This document shows positions 25,240-33,581 of a DNA stretch of 64,000 nt, piece by piece. The notes under the pieces were generated by a model. It was not told where the DNA came from and made no database searches. It saw only the letters and a list, made by a program, of their open reading frames with translations. The stretch lies in IMG/VR virus record IMGVR_UViG_3300036770_004568, positions 18,611 through 82,610 of that record. One strand, given 5' to 3'. The DNA comes from a virus. The number at the start of each line of letters is the position of its first letter. Positions within the stretch are counted from its first letter, which is position 1. A program made the translations under genes and the position numbers.

Positions 25240-25258
25240 TTCGATAGACTTTAGGGAT

Positions 25259-25331
25259 GCCGGATTAGCTCAGTGGTAGCAGCGCTACTCTTGTAAAGTA
25301 GATGTCATCGGTTCGAATCCGATATCCGGCT
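25259..25331 (+). tRNA. tRNA-Thr (anticodon UGU)
   Basis: The acceptor stem is GCCGGAT/ATCCGGC. The anticodon stem CTACT/AGTAG closes the loop CTTGTAA, giving anticodon TGT. The T-loop is TTCGAAT. The discriminator is T and CCA is not encoded. It sits 19 bases after tRNA-Pro. Confidence 0.93.
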
Positions 25332-25353
25332 TGCAGCTCCAATACATGCTTAC

Positions 25354-25878
25354 ATGTCCCTCTACCTAACATCCGATCTGCATTTTGGTCACAGCAAGGT
25401 CCTGGAGTTCACTGGACCGGATGGTCAGCGCATCCGTCCGTTTGCATCGGTAGAGGAGATGCATGAGGTGATCATCGAGAACTACAACAAGGTGGTTAAA
25501 CCCCAAGACACGTGTTACATCTTGGGTGATGTCGCCATTCCCAGATCTGGTCTTCAGCAGCTTGCAAGACTCAATGGTCGCAAGATTCTGATCCACGGCA
25601 ATCACGACACCTACAAGACACAAGATTATCTCAAGTACTTTGATCAGATTCGTGGTGTCGGCTTTAAAGATCGCATTTTCTTCACTCATATCCCTGTGCA
25701 CCCTGACACGTTCAGGGGCGGATCCATTCGTGGCAATGTGCACGGCCACTTGCACATCCATCGGGTAATAGATGGGGATGTCCTCGATCCACGCTATTTC
25801 AGCGTGTGTCTGGAGGTGAATGACTTTACGCCCGTGTCATGGGATGTGGTCCGCCAGCACTTTGGCTTGGATGAGTAG
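25354..25878 (+). CDS. Calcineurin-like metallophosphoesterase
   Basis: The protein has 174 residues, short for the superfamily but with all core motifs in order: SDLHFGH (residues 7-13, D-x-H), YILGDVA (GD, ~55-61), IHGNHD (GNHD, ~79-84), FFTHIPV (H, ~107-113) and VHGHLHIH (GHxH, ~129-136). These bind two metals and hydrolyse phosphomonoesters, phosphodiesters or nucleotides. It follows the tRNA genes. Phage homologues may act on nucleotides or on RNA ends; the substrate cannot be read from the sequence. Confidence 0.9.
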   Translation: MSLYLTSDLHFGHSKVLEFTGPDGQRIRPFASVEEMHEVIIENYNKVVKPQDTCYILGDVAIPRSGLQQLARLNGRKILIHGNHDTYKTQDYLKYFDQIRGVGFKDRIFFTHIPVHPDTFRGGSIRGNVHGHLHIHRVIDGDVLDPRYFSVCLEVNDFTPVSWDVVRQHFGLDE

Positions 25879-25902
25879 TCCAAAGCTAAAACTAGTATCC
25901 AT

Positions 25903-25908
25903 TAGAAT
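25903..25908 (+). promoter_or_regulatory. TAGAAT promoter element
   Basis: TAGAATGG lies 23 bases before ATG 25932, in the 53-base gap after the phosphoesterase gene. It is part of the repeated TAGAAT set. Confidence 0.5.
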
Positions 25909-25931
25909 GGTTGCAAGGTAATTGAAGCGCG

Positions 25932-26549
25932 ATGTATTCACCAGCTCCTGGCGTGGCGGCCTATCCCGTTCCTGTGATGGAACCCCAGTCCCAGCACTTT
26001 GCTGCTCCCATTGTCGATCCCAGTGGTCAACCCATCGGTCAGATCGAAGTGCATAAGGAGACTGTGCCTGTCATTGGCATTGAGGACCCAGAGGAGGATC
26101 TCAAGGAAGCCAAGGATGAACTAGCCCGCTACTTACTTTGCGTGACGGCGTTCATCAAGGAACTTGAGACCCAATCCCACCTGGTCCATCTCAACTTCCA
26201 GGGACCGAACTTCCTGAGTGTGCACGGCTATCTCAAGGGGCAGTACGACAAGCACCTGGAGCAGTTCGACCGGGTGGCTGAAGCCCTACGCACCTTGGAC
26301 TACTACCTGCCAATGTGTAGCAACGGCCTCAAGGATTGCTGCCGGGACTTCAAGCATTGCACCTCGTATCAAAGCAGTGAGATGCTGGCGACCTACCTCT
26401 ACAACATCGAATCCTGCGGCATGAAGGCCAAGTGCCTAGGCAAGTGTGCTGCTAAGGCATGTGCTCCTGATATTGAGAACCTGGCGGCTGATCTGGTGGA
26501 AGCCATGTTCCACGACGCCTATCTCATCAAGAGCACACTGCGCAGTTGA
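25932..26549 (+). CDS. Dps/ferritin-like protein, Cys-rich
   Basis: The protein has 205 residues. A ~45-residue Pro-rich leader precedes a four-helix segment with the Dps signature. HLNFQGPNFLSVHGYLKGQY corresponds to the HWNVKG....LH..F..QY region of Dps proteins, and FDRVAEALRTL to the D-x3-E ligand helix. Thus both His, one Asp and the Glu of the ferroxidase site are present, while the acidic residue four after the second His is Lys. The C-terminal half has nine Cys (for example CC and CGMKAKCLGKCAAKAC). Dps cages oxidise iron and protect DNA; a phage copy could sit in the virion or protect replicating DNA. The fold assignment is fairly sure; activity is not. Confidence 0.65.
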   Translation: MYSPAPGVAAYPVPVMEPQSQHFAAPIVDPSGQPIGQIEVHKETVPVIGIEDPEEDLKEAKDELARYLLCVTAFIKELETQSHLVHLNFQGPNFLSVHGYLKGQYDKHLEQFDRVAEALRTLDYYLPMCSNGLKDCCRDFKHCTSYQSSEMLATYLYNIESCGMKAKCLGKCAAKACAPDIENLAADLVEAMFHDAYLIKSTLRS

Positions 26550-26555
26550 CAATCT

Positions 26556-27080
26556 TTATTGAATGGTTGCAGGGGCTTCGGGTAGCAGCATCCAGTGAGT
26601 TGGTGGATGCTCACGGTCATCAAATTCGTTTTCTTCGTTGACTGAAGCCCAGAACGGATAGGAGAATGTGCAATGCGACTGGTCTTCGTACCGACCAGGG
26701 GCAATCGACAACCAATCTTGTTTTTGCGTTGGGCGATAGAGCAAGATAATGCGATCCCTTGGTGCGGTTTCTATAGGGTGCCAGTCTGAGGCACTCGATA
26801 TTCCAGATTTAAGTCCTGCTGCATACTCTTTCTTGAATGCACGCAGATTCTCGTCAGTTTTCTCCATCGCTTTGCTGACGGCACGCAAGCACTGAGGACA
26901 GGGTTCTTGAAGCATTCCCTGCTCAATGGCATAGAGCGCGTGATCAACGTTCTGGAACGTCCACTCGTTGCGGTTTAGCATCTTGCCACACCATGACTGA
27001 CTTTCCAGGTCGGCATGTGTGTGGCGGATATGAGGCTGGTAGTCTTGGTCCATCAGTCCGTCCTCCAACGGATTGGTCAT
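26556..27080 (-). CDS. DUF551-like protein with a Cys-pair N-terminal domain
   Basis: The protein has 174 residues. The C-terminal half reads DWHPIETAPRDRIILLYRP...THWMLLPEAP. This is the W-x-P...PTHWMPLPE pattern of small phage DUF551-type proteins of unknown function. The N-terminal half has WCGK...W.FQNVDHALYAIEQG...PCPQC, a possible zinc-binding unit. It is convergent with the Dps-like gene, 6 bases apart. Confidence 0.7.
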   Translation of the reverse strand: MTNPLEDGLMDQDYQPHIRHTHADLESQSWCGKMLNRNEWTFQNVDHALYAIEQGMLQEPCPQCLRAVSKAMEKTDENLRAFKKEYAAGLKSGISSASDWHPIETAPRDRIILLYRPTQKQDWLSIAPGRYEDQSHCTFSYPFWASVNEENEFDDREHPPTHWMLLPEAPATIQ

Positions 27081-27136
27081 GGCCTCGGTGTTGACGCACG
27101 CGGGGCCACCCTATTTATAGCACACTGCGCAGCTGA

Positions 27137-27400
27137 TTAGAACTCTTCATTGAGTTCTTTCTGAAGACGCTCACCAAACTCCTCAACCTTCTCCAGCATG
27201 TGGTTGTAGCTAAGGATTCCATCCACACGCCGCAGCACATCAGCAATCTGATAGGTGATGTCAGGAGAGTCTGAGCGCGCCGAGACACTCACGGCATTCT
27301 TGAGCGAACTCAGGCACTCCTCCAGGGATTCCTTGGTGCGCGGCGAAATGGTGATCTCACCACGGGACGGCGGGTTCATGAACATCAGTTTGCCCTTCAT
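27137..27400 (-). CDS. Small hypothetical protein
   Basis: The protein has 87 residues, with a short basic/Pro N-terminus followed by two charged helices (SPRTKESLEECLSSLKNAV and YNHMLEKVEEFGERLQKEL). No family is recognised. An inverted repeat with TAGACTATCTCATATGTCTAGATAG-type symmetry lies just upstream (27411-27435) and could be an operator. Confidence 0.55.
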   Translation of the reverse strand: MKGKLMFMNPPSRGEITISPRTKESLEECLSSLKNAVSVSARSDSPDITYQIADVLRRVDGILSYNHMLEKVEEFGERLQKELNEEF

Positions 27401-27472
27401 TGGAATTGCTATCTAGACATATGAGATAGTCTAGATGATGTTCATAGTCTACAAAGATTCGGCCCACCGAAC

Positions 27473-28174
27473 CTAGCGATTCGAGATATCCAGATACCAC
27501 CCGCCCGTGCCTTTAACCATCCATCTTGGGTTCCAGTTGGCTTTGGTGTACTCCACACCTTTGCCTTTGGTTTTGCTGATGAGATAGCCGCCTGTGGTCA
27601 TGTTGGCTTCCCCATAGGGGTCATGGTGAATCCAGGTCTTGTCCGTGGATCCAATCACCACGGTCCAGTGGCCGCCGCCCGTGGGATTGGCAGGAGTGCC
27701 GTGATGCAACCAACCCACAGGAATAGGACGTCCTTCTTTGAGCAGTCGTTCTAGATCCGCTGCTGTGCCATTGGTACGGAACAGTGCATTGAGACCGAGG
27801 GACTGCAGAGCTTTGACTTGGGCCGTACTGCTGGTGGTGTCGCCGTACTTGGCGCGGACCTGGTTGTATTCATTATCACTTTTGACCTTGCCGTAGTACA
27901 TCGCCACCATGGCACAACTGCTGCTGAAACATTCGCGCATCCCCTGGCCTGAGGCATTATCCAGTTGGGTTTGATAGGGAACAATGAGTGGATTGAGGAC
28001 AGTCGGCTTGGGTGCTGTAGAGAATTGCTGACGCCATTGAGCTTCTTCTGTTAAAATTGATGGGTCAGCCTTGAGGATTTGGTCGTAGAGCGACCGCAGG
28101 GCAGAGTTTTGGTGTGGCTGGCCCTTGTAGTTTGTCCAGAACTGAAGCCACCGTTCATAGCTCAGTGTTGTCAT
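27473..28174 (-). CDS. C39-like cysteine peptidase domain protein
   Basis: The protein has 233 residues. After a ~70-residue helical lead comes the papain-like core of C39/C39_2 peptidases: YQTQLDNASG then RECFSSSCAMVAMYYG with the nucleophile Cys (about 81-98), GGGHWTVVIG with the catalytic His (about 163-172), and WIHHDPYGE carrying the Asp. Such domains in phages cut peptidoglycan cross-bridges or process virion proteins. There is no signal peptide. It is divergent from the lysis cassette, and its own TAGAAT lies at 28206-28211. Confidence 0.75.
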   Translation of the reverse strand: MTTLSYERWLQFWTNYKGQPHQNSALRSLYDQILKADPSILTEEAQWRQQFSTAPKPTVLNPLIVPYQTQLDNASGQGMRECFSSSCAMVAMYYGKVKSDNEYNQVRAKYGDTTSSTAQVKALQSLGLNALFRTNGTAADLERLLKEGRPIPVGWLHHGTPANPTGGGHWTVVIGSTDKTWIHHDPYGEANMTTGGYLISKTKGKGVEYTKANWNPRWMVKGTGGWYLDISNR

Positions 28175-28205
28175 AACTCAATTCCATCGATATTCCTGTT
28201 TCTCT

Positions 28206-28211
28206 ATTCTA
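28206..28211 (-). promoter_or_regulatory. TAGAAT promoter element (minus strand)
   Basis: TAGAATAGAGA reads on the minus strand, 31 bases before the start of the C39-like gene. It is part of the repeated set. Confidence 0.5.
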
Positions 28212-28232
28212 ATCTTCACCACTTACCGACCC

Positions 28233-28517
28233 ATGTCTGTTATCTATGACGAAATCTTCTTAACAGAAGACGAATTTACTGAACAATTTGACGAGATCAT
28301 TGAATCCATTAACGAGTCCACAAAGACAGTGTGGATCATTGATCACAAGGTTGCACTGATCCCTTGTCACCTCTACGAGGAATTAACCTCGATTACTCTA
28401 GAGTTAAACCTAGGGGATGACAATGGAACTGAAGGAGCACAAGCATCAGTACATCAACATGATCATTCGGAGCATTCTTGCTCTGTATGCAATCTGGACA
28501 GCAACGCTGATTGCTGA
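28233..28517 (+). CDS. Small acidic hypothetical protein
   Basis: The protein has 94 residues, strongly acidic at the N-terminus (EIFLTEDEFTEQFDEIIESINE) and ending in a His/Cys-rich stretch (HQHDHSEHSCSVC). The 3' third overlaps the membrane-protein gene that follows in another frame, so that tail may be partly constrained by it. No family is recognised. Confidence 0.5.
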   Translation: MSVIYDEIFLTEDEFTEQFDEIIESINESTKTVWIIDHKVALIPCHLYEELTSITLELNLGDDNGTEGAQASVHQHDHSEHSCSVCNLDSNADC

Positions 28518-28647
28518 ACTCGGTTACTGCACCTACAAGACACCAACGCAGTGCGAGACCCAACGCGCTGAGCTTGGTCGTGCTGTGACGATTATCCCTA
28601 CCACGCTGTTGGCCTGGCTAGCGGATTCTCCTGTGCAGATGAAATAA
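28423..28647 (+). CDS. Candidate holin-like small membrane protein
   Basis: I choose ATG 28423 because TAGGGG lies 6 bases upstream; an ATG at 28417 is too close to it. The product is 74 residues (MELKEHKHQYINMIIRS). It has one clear transmembrane helix (MIIRSILALYAIWTATLIAEL) and a second hydrophobic segment (AVTIIPTTLLAWLA), separated by a Cys-containing loop. This matches small two-helix holins. It lies upstream of the lysozyme. It overlaps the preceding gene by 95 bases in a different frame. Confidence 0.6.
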   Translation: MELKEHKHQYINMIIRSILALYAIWTATLIAELGYCTYKTPTQCETQRAELGRAVTIIPTTLLAWLADSPVQMK

Positions 28648-28652
28648 CGATT

Positions 28653-28658
28653 TAGAAT
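28653..28658 (+). promoter_or_regulatory. TAGAAT promoter element
   Basis: TAGAATAG lies 22 bases before ATG 28680. It probably drives the second membrane protein and the lysozyme. Confidence 0.5.
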
Positions 28659-28679
28659 AGATCGTATGTAGGTGAAGTT

Positions 28680-28997
28680 ATGCACTGGATCTTTGATATC
28701 TCCCTGGCTTTTCTGGTGATTGGTTTGACCGAAGCCATTGTCAAACCGATTGCCAAGGGATTGGTTGAACGTCAACTGCGCAAGATATTGCCTGTTGCTA
28801 TGGAGTATTTGGATCTCAGCATGCCTGAGATGATTTTTCAGTACACAGGTGAGCAGATGAATACCGCACTGAAGATGAAACTGGAAGATGTGCTGGGCCG
28901 CTCCATCTCCCAAGATGAACTGGATTTTGTCTTCAAAACGTATGATCCTCGGATTTCATCTGATTATCACCATGAAATTGGGAGCCAGAGCCAGTGA
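28680..28997 (+). CDS. Small protein with one N-terminal membrane helix
   Basis: The protein has 105 residues. Residues ~3-20 (WIFDISLAFLVIGLTEAIV) form a single membrane helix. The remainder is amphipathic and charged. The stop overlaps the lysozyme start (ATG 28994), so the two are coupled. By position it may be a second holin, antiholin or spanin-like helper, but no motif proves this. Confidence 0.6.
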   Translation: MHWIFDISLAFLVIGLTEAIVKPIAKGLVERQLRKILPVAMEYLDLSMPEMIFQYTGEQMNTALKMKLEDVLGRSISQDELDFVFKTYDPRISSDYHHEIGSQSQ

Positions 28998-29650
28998 CCC
29001 TCTCTACCTTCACGCTCAAGAATGCTGCAATGTGGTCCAAGGGACTGCCGCACCAGGACGATGCCTGGGATTGGTTGCAAAACAAGATCCCAACACCTGT
29101 GCTCAAGGAGTTCATGTTGCGTTACCGCAACGAGCACAAGATCACCAGCCTGGAGCCCCAGTATGCCCTGCCCACGCAGGCTCTTGCGTTGATCAAGGAG
29201 CTGGAGAACTTCCGCTCGATGCCGTACTTGGATTCCGAGAAGATCCCCACCATTGGCTATGGCACAACTCGGTATCCCGATGGGAAAGCAGTAACACTTA
29301 GCGATAAGCGCATCACCATCGAGCAGGCCGAGGCCTATCTCCTCCATCACATTAAGACCAGGATCCTCCCTGTTCTGCACAACTCGATTCCCTACTGGGG
29401 AGCTATGAACGACAACCAACGTTCGGCGCTCATCAGCTTTGCTTACAACACAGGCGAGAACTTCATGACCTTGAAGTCAGGGTACAACACGATTCAGTCC
29501 CATCTCAACACCCGCTCCTGGCAGTTGATTCCCCAAGCCCTAAGTCTCTACATCAACCCTGGTTCAGAGAGCGAAGAAGGACTGCGGAAACGCCGCAAGA
29601 TGGAAGCTGAGCTATGGAACGGACAGGGAAAGCACGCTAAATCGCGTTAG
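28994..29650 (+). CDS. GH24 lysozyme (T4-type endolysin)
   Basis: The protein has 218 residues. After a ~60-residue N-terminal helical region comes the GH24 core: catalytic Glu in LIKELENFRSMPYLD, the Asp eight residues on, and Thr in IPTIGYGTT (about residues 65-95). NDNQRSALISFAYNTGENF and LRKRRKMEAELW complete the family pattern. The enzyme cuts the MurNAc-GlcNAc bond. It has no signal peptide and would need the upstream holin-like proteins to reach the wall. This is the best candidate for the main endolysin. Confidence 0.9.
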   Translation: MTLSTFTLKNAAMWSKGLPHQDDAWDWLQNKIPTPVLKEFMLRYRNEHKITSLEPQYALPTQALALIKELENFRSMPYLDSEKIPTIGYGTTRYPDGKAVTLSDKRITIEQAEAYLLHHIKTRILPVLHNSIPYWGAMNDNQRSALISFAYNTGENFMTLKSGYNTIQSHLNTRSWQLIPQALSLYINPGSESEEGLRKRRKMEAELWNGQGKHAKSR

Positions 29651-29676
29651 CTCTTGCCCTGTCCTCTCAGTTTTTT
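29621..29676 (+). terminator. Intrinsic terminator overlapping the lysozyme stop
   Basis: The stem GGACAGGG/CCCTGTCC (29621-29628 with 29657-29664) has a structured loop. TCTCAG and six T follow (29671-29676). The stop codon lies within the loop. Confidence 0.75.
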
Positions 29677-29819
29677 CCGTCCTGAGCGATGCGGCCTGGA
29701 GTGTTGGCCCTGACCCTGGCACGTGGTTTTAGGTCGTCCTGGGATGTGCTCAACGCGCATGGACGATTTACCTTTACTCCCCATCTGGAATTCCGCAGAT
29801 AGAGATAGTCTATTGCGAC

Positions 29820-30392
29820 CTAACGGATCACCTCAACCCGTAGTCGATCCGGTGGTACACCATCAATCACACCATTGCGGATGCTGCCATAACGATAGAT
29901 CTTCCCCTGTAGATTAATCGTATCTTGAGGCCCAAAGTTCTTGATTAGTACCCGCTGCAAGTGATTAAGAGGATGGCAAGGAAAGCCGTGCTTCTCACTG
30001 CATTTAGCCACATCAATGCGATTGGTAAACGTAAATCGATCTGGTGCCTGATCATTTCCAAAATCGACAACACCTCCACTCTGCTTGGAAATAATGTGCC
30101 CTTGTGGTCCAAACTCAAGGGTATCAGCCGCATTGCTACCAACAAACCGCCAACGTGTAAAGATGCCTCGATCCAGGTAGTAGCCAGTCACAGAGCCACG
30201 TGGGTCGTTCTGGCGTTTATTGGTACCTGCTGTTTTCATCACCAAACCTGTTAGGTGATCAGCAGGCGCAGCTGTGCGAATCGCTAGGACGCGGGCACCA
30301 TCTGTGCGTTGCAGTTGGACAGTCAGACCGGCTGTCGGCAGTGCATTCCAGTTGGTCCAAGCAGCCAGCAAAGTAACAAGAATAGGATTCAT
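29820..30392 (-). CDS. Hypothetical protein, downstream of the spike cluster
   Basis: The protein has 190 residues. The N-terminus MNPILVTLLAAWTNWNALPTAGL is mildly hydrophobic but lacks basic residues, so a signal peptide is doubtful. The body has beta character, with CSEKHGFPCHPLNHLQRVLI carrying two Cys that could form a bridge. No family is recognised. It follows the minus-strand spike genes after a 194-base gap and is probably the last gene of that cluster. Confidence 0.6.
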   Translation of the reverse strand: MNPILVTLLAAWTNWNALPTAGLTVQLQRTDGARVLAIRTAAPADHLTGLVMKTAGTNKRQNDPRGSVTGYYLDRGIFTRWRFVGSNAADTLEFGPQGHIISKQSGGVVDFGNDQAPDRFTFTNRIDVAKCSEKHGFPCHPLNHLQRVLIKNFGPQDTINLQGKIYRYGSIRNGVIDGVPPDRLRVEVIR

Positions 30393-30586
30393 GACTTATA
30401 CACTGATCTATATAACAACTCTATTCGATAATACCGTGGGTTACAACTATAAGTTAATCTATTAACAGTATAATGCTTGTCTTCAGTGCAGATGTCACTG
30501 GTCATATTACACACAGTACGCGGCTCAGTATTGTGTATTGAGGCTGCAAAACTGTTGGCGGGAGTCGAAGCGAAAACAGTACATGG

Positions 30587-31861
30587 CTAGAGGGTTATGG
30601 ATTGCAAGATGTTGTTCTGCAGCCGTTGGCCCCAATACGTGAGGCGGCGGATCGTGCCGTTTAGGTTAAAGCTAGAGCTACCGTACTGTCCTCCTAGTGC
30701 TGCCTGGTTAATAACACTTGAGGGGGTTCCACTGTTGTCTGTCACCACAGAACCACCATTTACAACTGCAGCAAAATCGTCCGTTTTGTATGCAAATGTG
30801 GCACGCCGCCTGCGTACACCAGTAAGCCCTAAGGGAAAGAGAACGGCTTGATCTACCCCGGATGTCCGAGAATGCCCCGTGCCAAGACTTTCCGTGTTAT
30901 ACGCAATTTGAATTATATCGTTACCTGTGTTGCGAGCATCAAATACATGTGGAAAAAAGTTAGAAGGTACCGCAAACTCTCGGTAGGCATCAGCAAACAC
31001 CGTCCCCTCATCTTGCCGATACCACGAACTGAAATTAGTCCCGGAAATCGACGCCACATCAGCCGTGCGCGTGGCGGCGGTGCCGGTGGTGGGGATGACT
31101 GAGGACACAAACGCCCCCTGCTCAAGCTGGGGTAGGCCGATGCGGAGGGTGATGTCGATGGCCTGGCCAATGATCGAGGTGAAATACACACCGGACTGAA
31201 CAAAACTGGTTGTTCCACCCATTGACGGGCGTGCAATTGATAAGCGAGATGCGGCACTGAAACTAGATCCGGCTGAACTCCAAAGCGCATTGGATTCCGT
31301 GACGTACCCACCAGCCCCGTTTCGCTCAATTACTCGAATGAACTGGTTTGCAGTTCCATTCAATGTTCCACCGATGATGGCAATGTAAGCAGATCCAGTC
31401 CATGCCTGCCCACTGCTTGCAGCAATAGCCGTGTTTGCATCAAAGTTTACTGACCACCCGCTGGTATCCCCAGCCGTGCCGCTTACTCGAATGTCGATAT
31501 ACGCGATGCCGCTTTGCGTGCCGGTTGCTACGACTTGACTGGTGAGCCCAGTACCCAATGAACTCTGCACCCAATTCGTCGGCAACGTCCCCGGCGTACC
31601 AGCAACAGCACCCACCATCGTGTTGTTGCGAATGCTGTTGGTTCTGCTCTCCTCAACTAACAGCCCTAGACTCTCGCCCGTTGTTGGATTGTGATCAAAC
31701 CGAGGTTCATTCACACCAGCCGCTCGCAGGATACCCTGTGCATCTGTATAGGTTCCTGTGCTATTACGCGTGAAGGTAATCCGTGGATCGAGACGCTTGG
31801 TCTTGGCAAAGTTTAAATTCAGACTTGGACGTATTGTGGGATAGAGACTTGAAATAGCCAT
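30587..31861 (-). CDS. Spike/fibre protein
   Basis: The protein has 424 residues. The N-terminus (YPTIRPSLNLNFAKTKRLDPR, FTRNSTGTYTDAQGILRAA, PRFDHNPTTGESLGLLVEE) is the phage spike anchor region shared with four other proteins here. It is followed by a SRTNSIRNNTMVGAVAG jelly-roll module and a C-terminal module starting SWYRQDEGTVFAD and ending RRLTYWGQRLQNNILQ. The first module matches the plus-strand gene at 12494; the second matches the end of the 1717-residue protein. It is likely a receptor-binding protein. It follows the next spike gene with a 5-base gap. Confidence 0.75.
   Translation of the reverse strand: MAISSLYPTIRPSLNLNFAKTKRLDPRITFTRNSTGTYTDAQGILRAAGVNEPRFDHNPTTGESLGLLVEESRTNSIRNNTMVGAVAGTPGTLPTNWVQSSLGTGLTSQVVATGTQSGIAYIDIRVSGTAGDTSGWSVNFDANTAIAASSGQAWTGSAYIAIIGGTLNGTANQFIRVIERNGAGGYVTESNALWSSAGSSFSAASRLSIARPSMGGTTSFVQSGVYFTSIIGQAIDITLRIGLPQLEQGAFVSSVIPTTGTAATRTADVASISGTNFSSWYRQDEGTVFADAYREFAVPSNFFPHVFDARNTGNDIIQIAYNTESLGTGHSRTSGVDQAVLFPLGLTGVRRRRATFAYKTDDFAAVVNGGSVVTDNSGTPSSVINQAALGGQYGSSSFNLNGTIRRLTYWGQRLQNNILQSITL
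31560..31680 (-). repeat. Inverted copy of the block at 13310-13410
   Basis: The reverse complement of this block is nearly identical to 13310-13410 in the plus-strand spike gene. Both encode the same joint of anchor and module. Confidence 0.8.
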
Positions 31862-31866
31862 GGTGT

Positions 31867-33078
31867 TTACCTCGTCAGAGCTTGAAGTGTTGTATTGCTT
31901 AATCGCGCTGGCCAGTAGGTTAGACGTTTTATATGTCCATTAAGCGTAAGCAGTCCTGACAGTGATTGACCAATTGACATTTCATTTAATTCAACCGGCA
32001 AAGTTCCACTTGCATCTATAGATACTGATCCACCGCTTACGGATCTTGCATAGTCGTCTCTTTTTATACCAACAGCGCTTTTCTTGGGTCCTGCTAGTAG
32101 TCCTGTGGAAAAATCTGCTGATACCGGCCCAGAGTCAGAACTATAAACACTATTTGAAAGCACGGTTGGACCACCACTCCAAATCCATTGTCGAATAAAG
32201 TTTGTGTTCGGTAAGCTAGTGTTGAATATTTGGTAATAGGCTCGACTGGTGGAACTAGCATATGGATAATCTGTAGCCTCACAATAAACCGTCCCTTGAT
32301 TCTGTGAATACCAACTAGAAAATCTTGACCCCGTCATTGACACGACATCAGCACCTCTCGTGACAGCCGCAGCACCGGTCGGGATGTAGCTGGTAGGGAA
32401 GGCACCGACTTCCAGTTGCGCACCCCAAACTAGGATGTCAATAGAGTTAGTTGTGTTTATAGTACCTCTTGTTCCTATTTGGATACGATCTGCTGTTAAG
32501 GCAATATTAGTGCTTGTTATTGTGTATCTCTGCCACTCCGTAGTGACAATCGCTAGGCTGCCTCCGCTACCTGTCTCATTTCGGAAATAAACCTCTTGGG
32601 TTGCACCTGTGTTCGACTTCATCCACACGCTGATGCTTATGGTGTGGGGGTTGGAAAGTCCCGATACTGGCTGAATGAGCGTCGATTGATCTCCAGACGT
32701 GTTGCCCGCTCCCCTGTCTGCTTGAAGGCGATCTGCAACCATCAAGCCGTTTGGGGCCAGGGCATAATTAGGGGTCACAAACGGAGCGGATCCTGTTCCA
32801 GTGACAGTTGAAGTCCACGGGTTCTGATCAAACTCCTCACTCCTGAGCAGCAAGTTCTGCCGCTGCTCCTCCACCAATAGCCCCAGGCACTCGCCAGTCA
32901 CGGGGTCATGGTCAAACCGTGGTTCATTCACCGCAGCCGTGCGGATGATTCCTTGTGCATCCGTGTAGGTCCCAATGCTGTTGCGGCTGAAGGTGATCCG
33001 AGGATCCAGCCGTCCTGCATTGCTGAAATCCAGATTCAGCTCTGGTTCAATCGTGGGATACAGCGATGCAATGCTCAT
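31867..33078 (-). CDS. Spike/fibre protein
   Basis: The protein has 403 residues with the same anchor (YPTIEPELNLDFSNAGRLDPR, FSRNSIGTYTDAQGIIR, PRFDHDPVTGECLGLLVEEQ). It is followed by a QNLLLRSEEFDQNPW jelly-roll module and a C-terminal domain ending RLTYWPARLSNTTLQALT. The two anchor halves align closely with the neighbours while the module in between is different. This is the expected pattern when receptor-binding parts are exchanged. It is separated by 5 bases from the 30587 gene and 2 bases from the 33081 gene. Confidence 0.75.
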   Translation of the reverse strand: MSIASLYPTIEPELNLDFSNAGRLDPRITFSRNSIGTYTDAQGIIRTAAVNEPRFDHDPVTGECLGLLVEEQRQNLLLRSEEFDQNPWTSTVTGTGSAPFVTPNYALAPNGLMVADRLQADRGAGNTSGDQSTLIQPVSGLSNPHTISISVWMKSNTGATQEVYFRNETGSGGSLAIVTTEWQRYTITSTNIALTADRIQIGTRGTINTTNSIDILVWGAQLEVGAFPTSYIPTGAAAVTRGADVVSMTGSRFSSWYSQNQGTVYCEATDYPYASSTSRAYYQIFNTSLPNTNFIRQWIWSGGPTVLSNSVYSSDSGPVSADFSTGLLAGPKKSAVGIKRDDYARSVSGGSVSIDASGTLPVELNEMSIGQSLSGLLTLNGHIKRLTYWPARLSNTTLQALTR

Positions 33079-33080
33079 GC

Positions 33081-33581
33081 CTACTCCTCAATCACAGGCT
33101 CTTCTGCAGGAGGCTCAAGCTCTTGCACAGGTGCTTCCGGTTCCACTGCGACTTCAGGCTCCGGTTCCACCACCACAGACGCTTGGACCTGGACCTCTGG
33201 CCTGCTGTAGGTCAGCAGCTCTTCAATCCGCTCGACCTCAATCAGCCCCGCTCCAGCCAGTAGCTCCAGTCCTGGTGCCAGGCGTGGATCGTCCATGGCG
33301 ATCTTCGGAGACTCGGTCAACTGATCAATCAGGGCAGCCACCTCAGGTGATTGCTCAGCAGCAGCCAGGATCGTGCCATATTCCGTCGCGGTGAACCGTC
33401 GAATAAACGCACTGGAGGTAATCACACCAACGCCAAAGAGTTCGGCATAGCTGCGTCCTTGGTTCTCAATGAATTCAGTGGCAAGGGCCTCAGGTGTGAC
33501 GCCATTGCGGTTGGCAGCTTCCACCCATCCATCAATCAATCGAGGATCCGTAATCGTAATTGTCAGAGTCTCTAGAGCCAT
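33081..33581 (-). CDS. Hypothetical acidic protein of the fibre cluster
   Basis: The protein has 166 residues. The first ~120 are helical (LIDGWVEAANRNGVTPEALATEFIE; SSAFIRRFTATEYGTILAAA). The last ~35 are a Glu/Pro/Val-rich tail (VVVEPEPEVAVEPEAPVQE). The tail could be a flexible linker. It lies inside the fibre operon, tightly spaced on both sides, with its own TAGAAT at 33605. It is a possible fibre-assembly or chaperone protein; no family is recognised. Confidence 0.6.
   Translation of the reverse strand: MALETLTITITDPRLIDGWVEAANRNGVTPEALATEFIENQGRSYAELFGVGVITSSAFIRRFTATEYGTILAAAEQSPEVAALIDQLTESPKIAMDDPRLAPGLELLAGAGLIEVERIEELLTYSRPEVQVQASVVVEPEPEVAVEPEAPVQELEPPAEEPVIEE

Noticed and set aside
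30597-31102. Plus-strand frames of 84 codons opposite the 30587 spike
   Set aside because: They mirror conserved spike codons on the minus strand and lack a start context.
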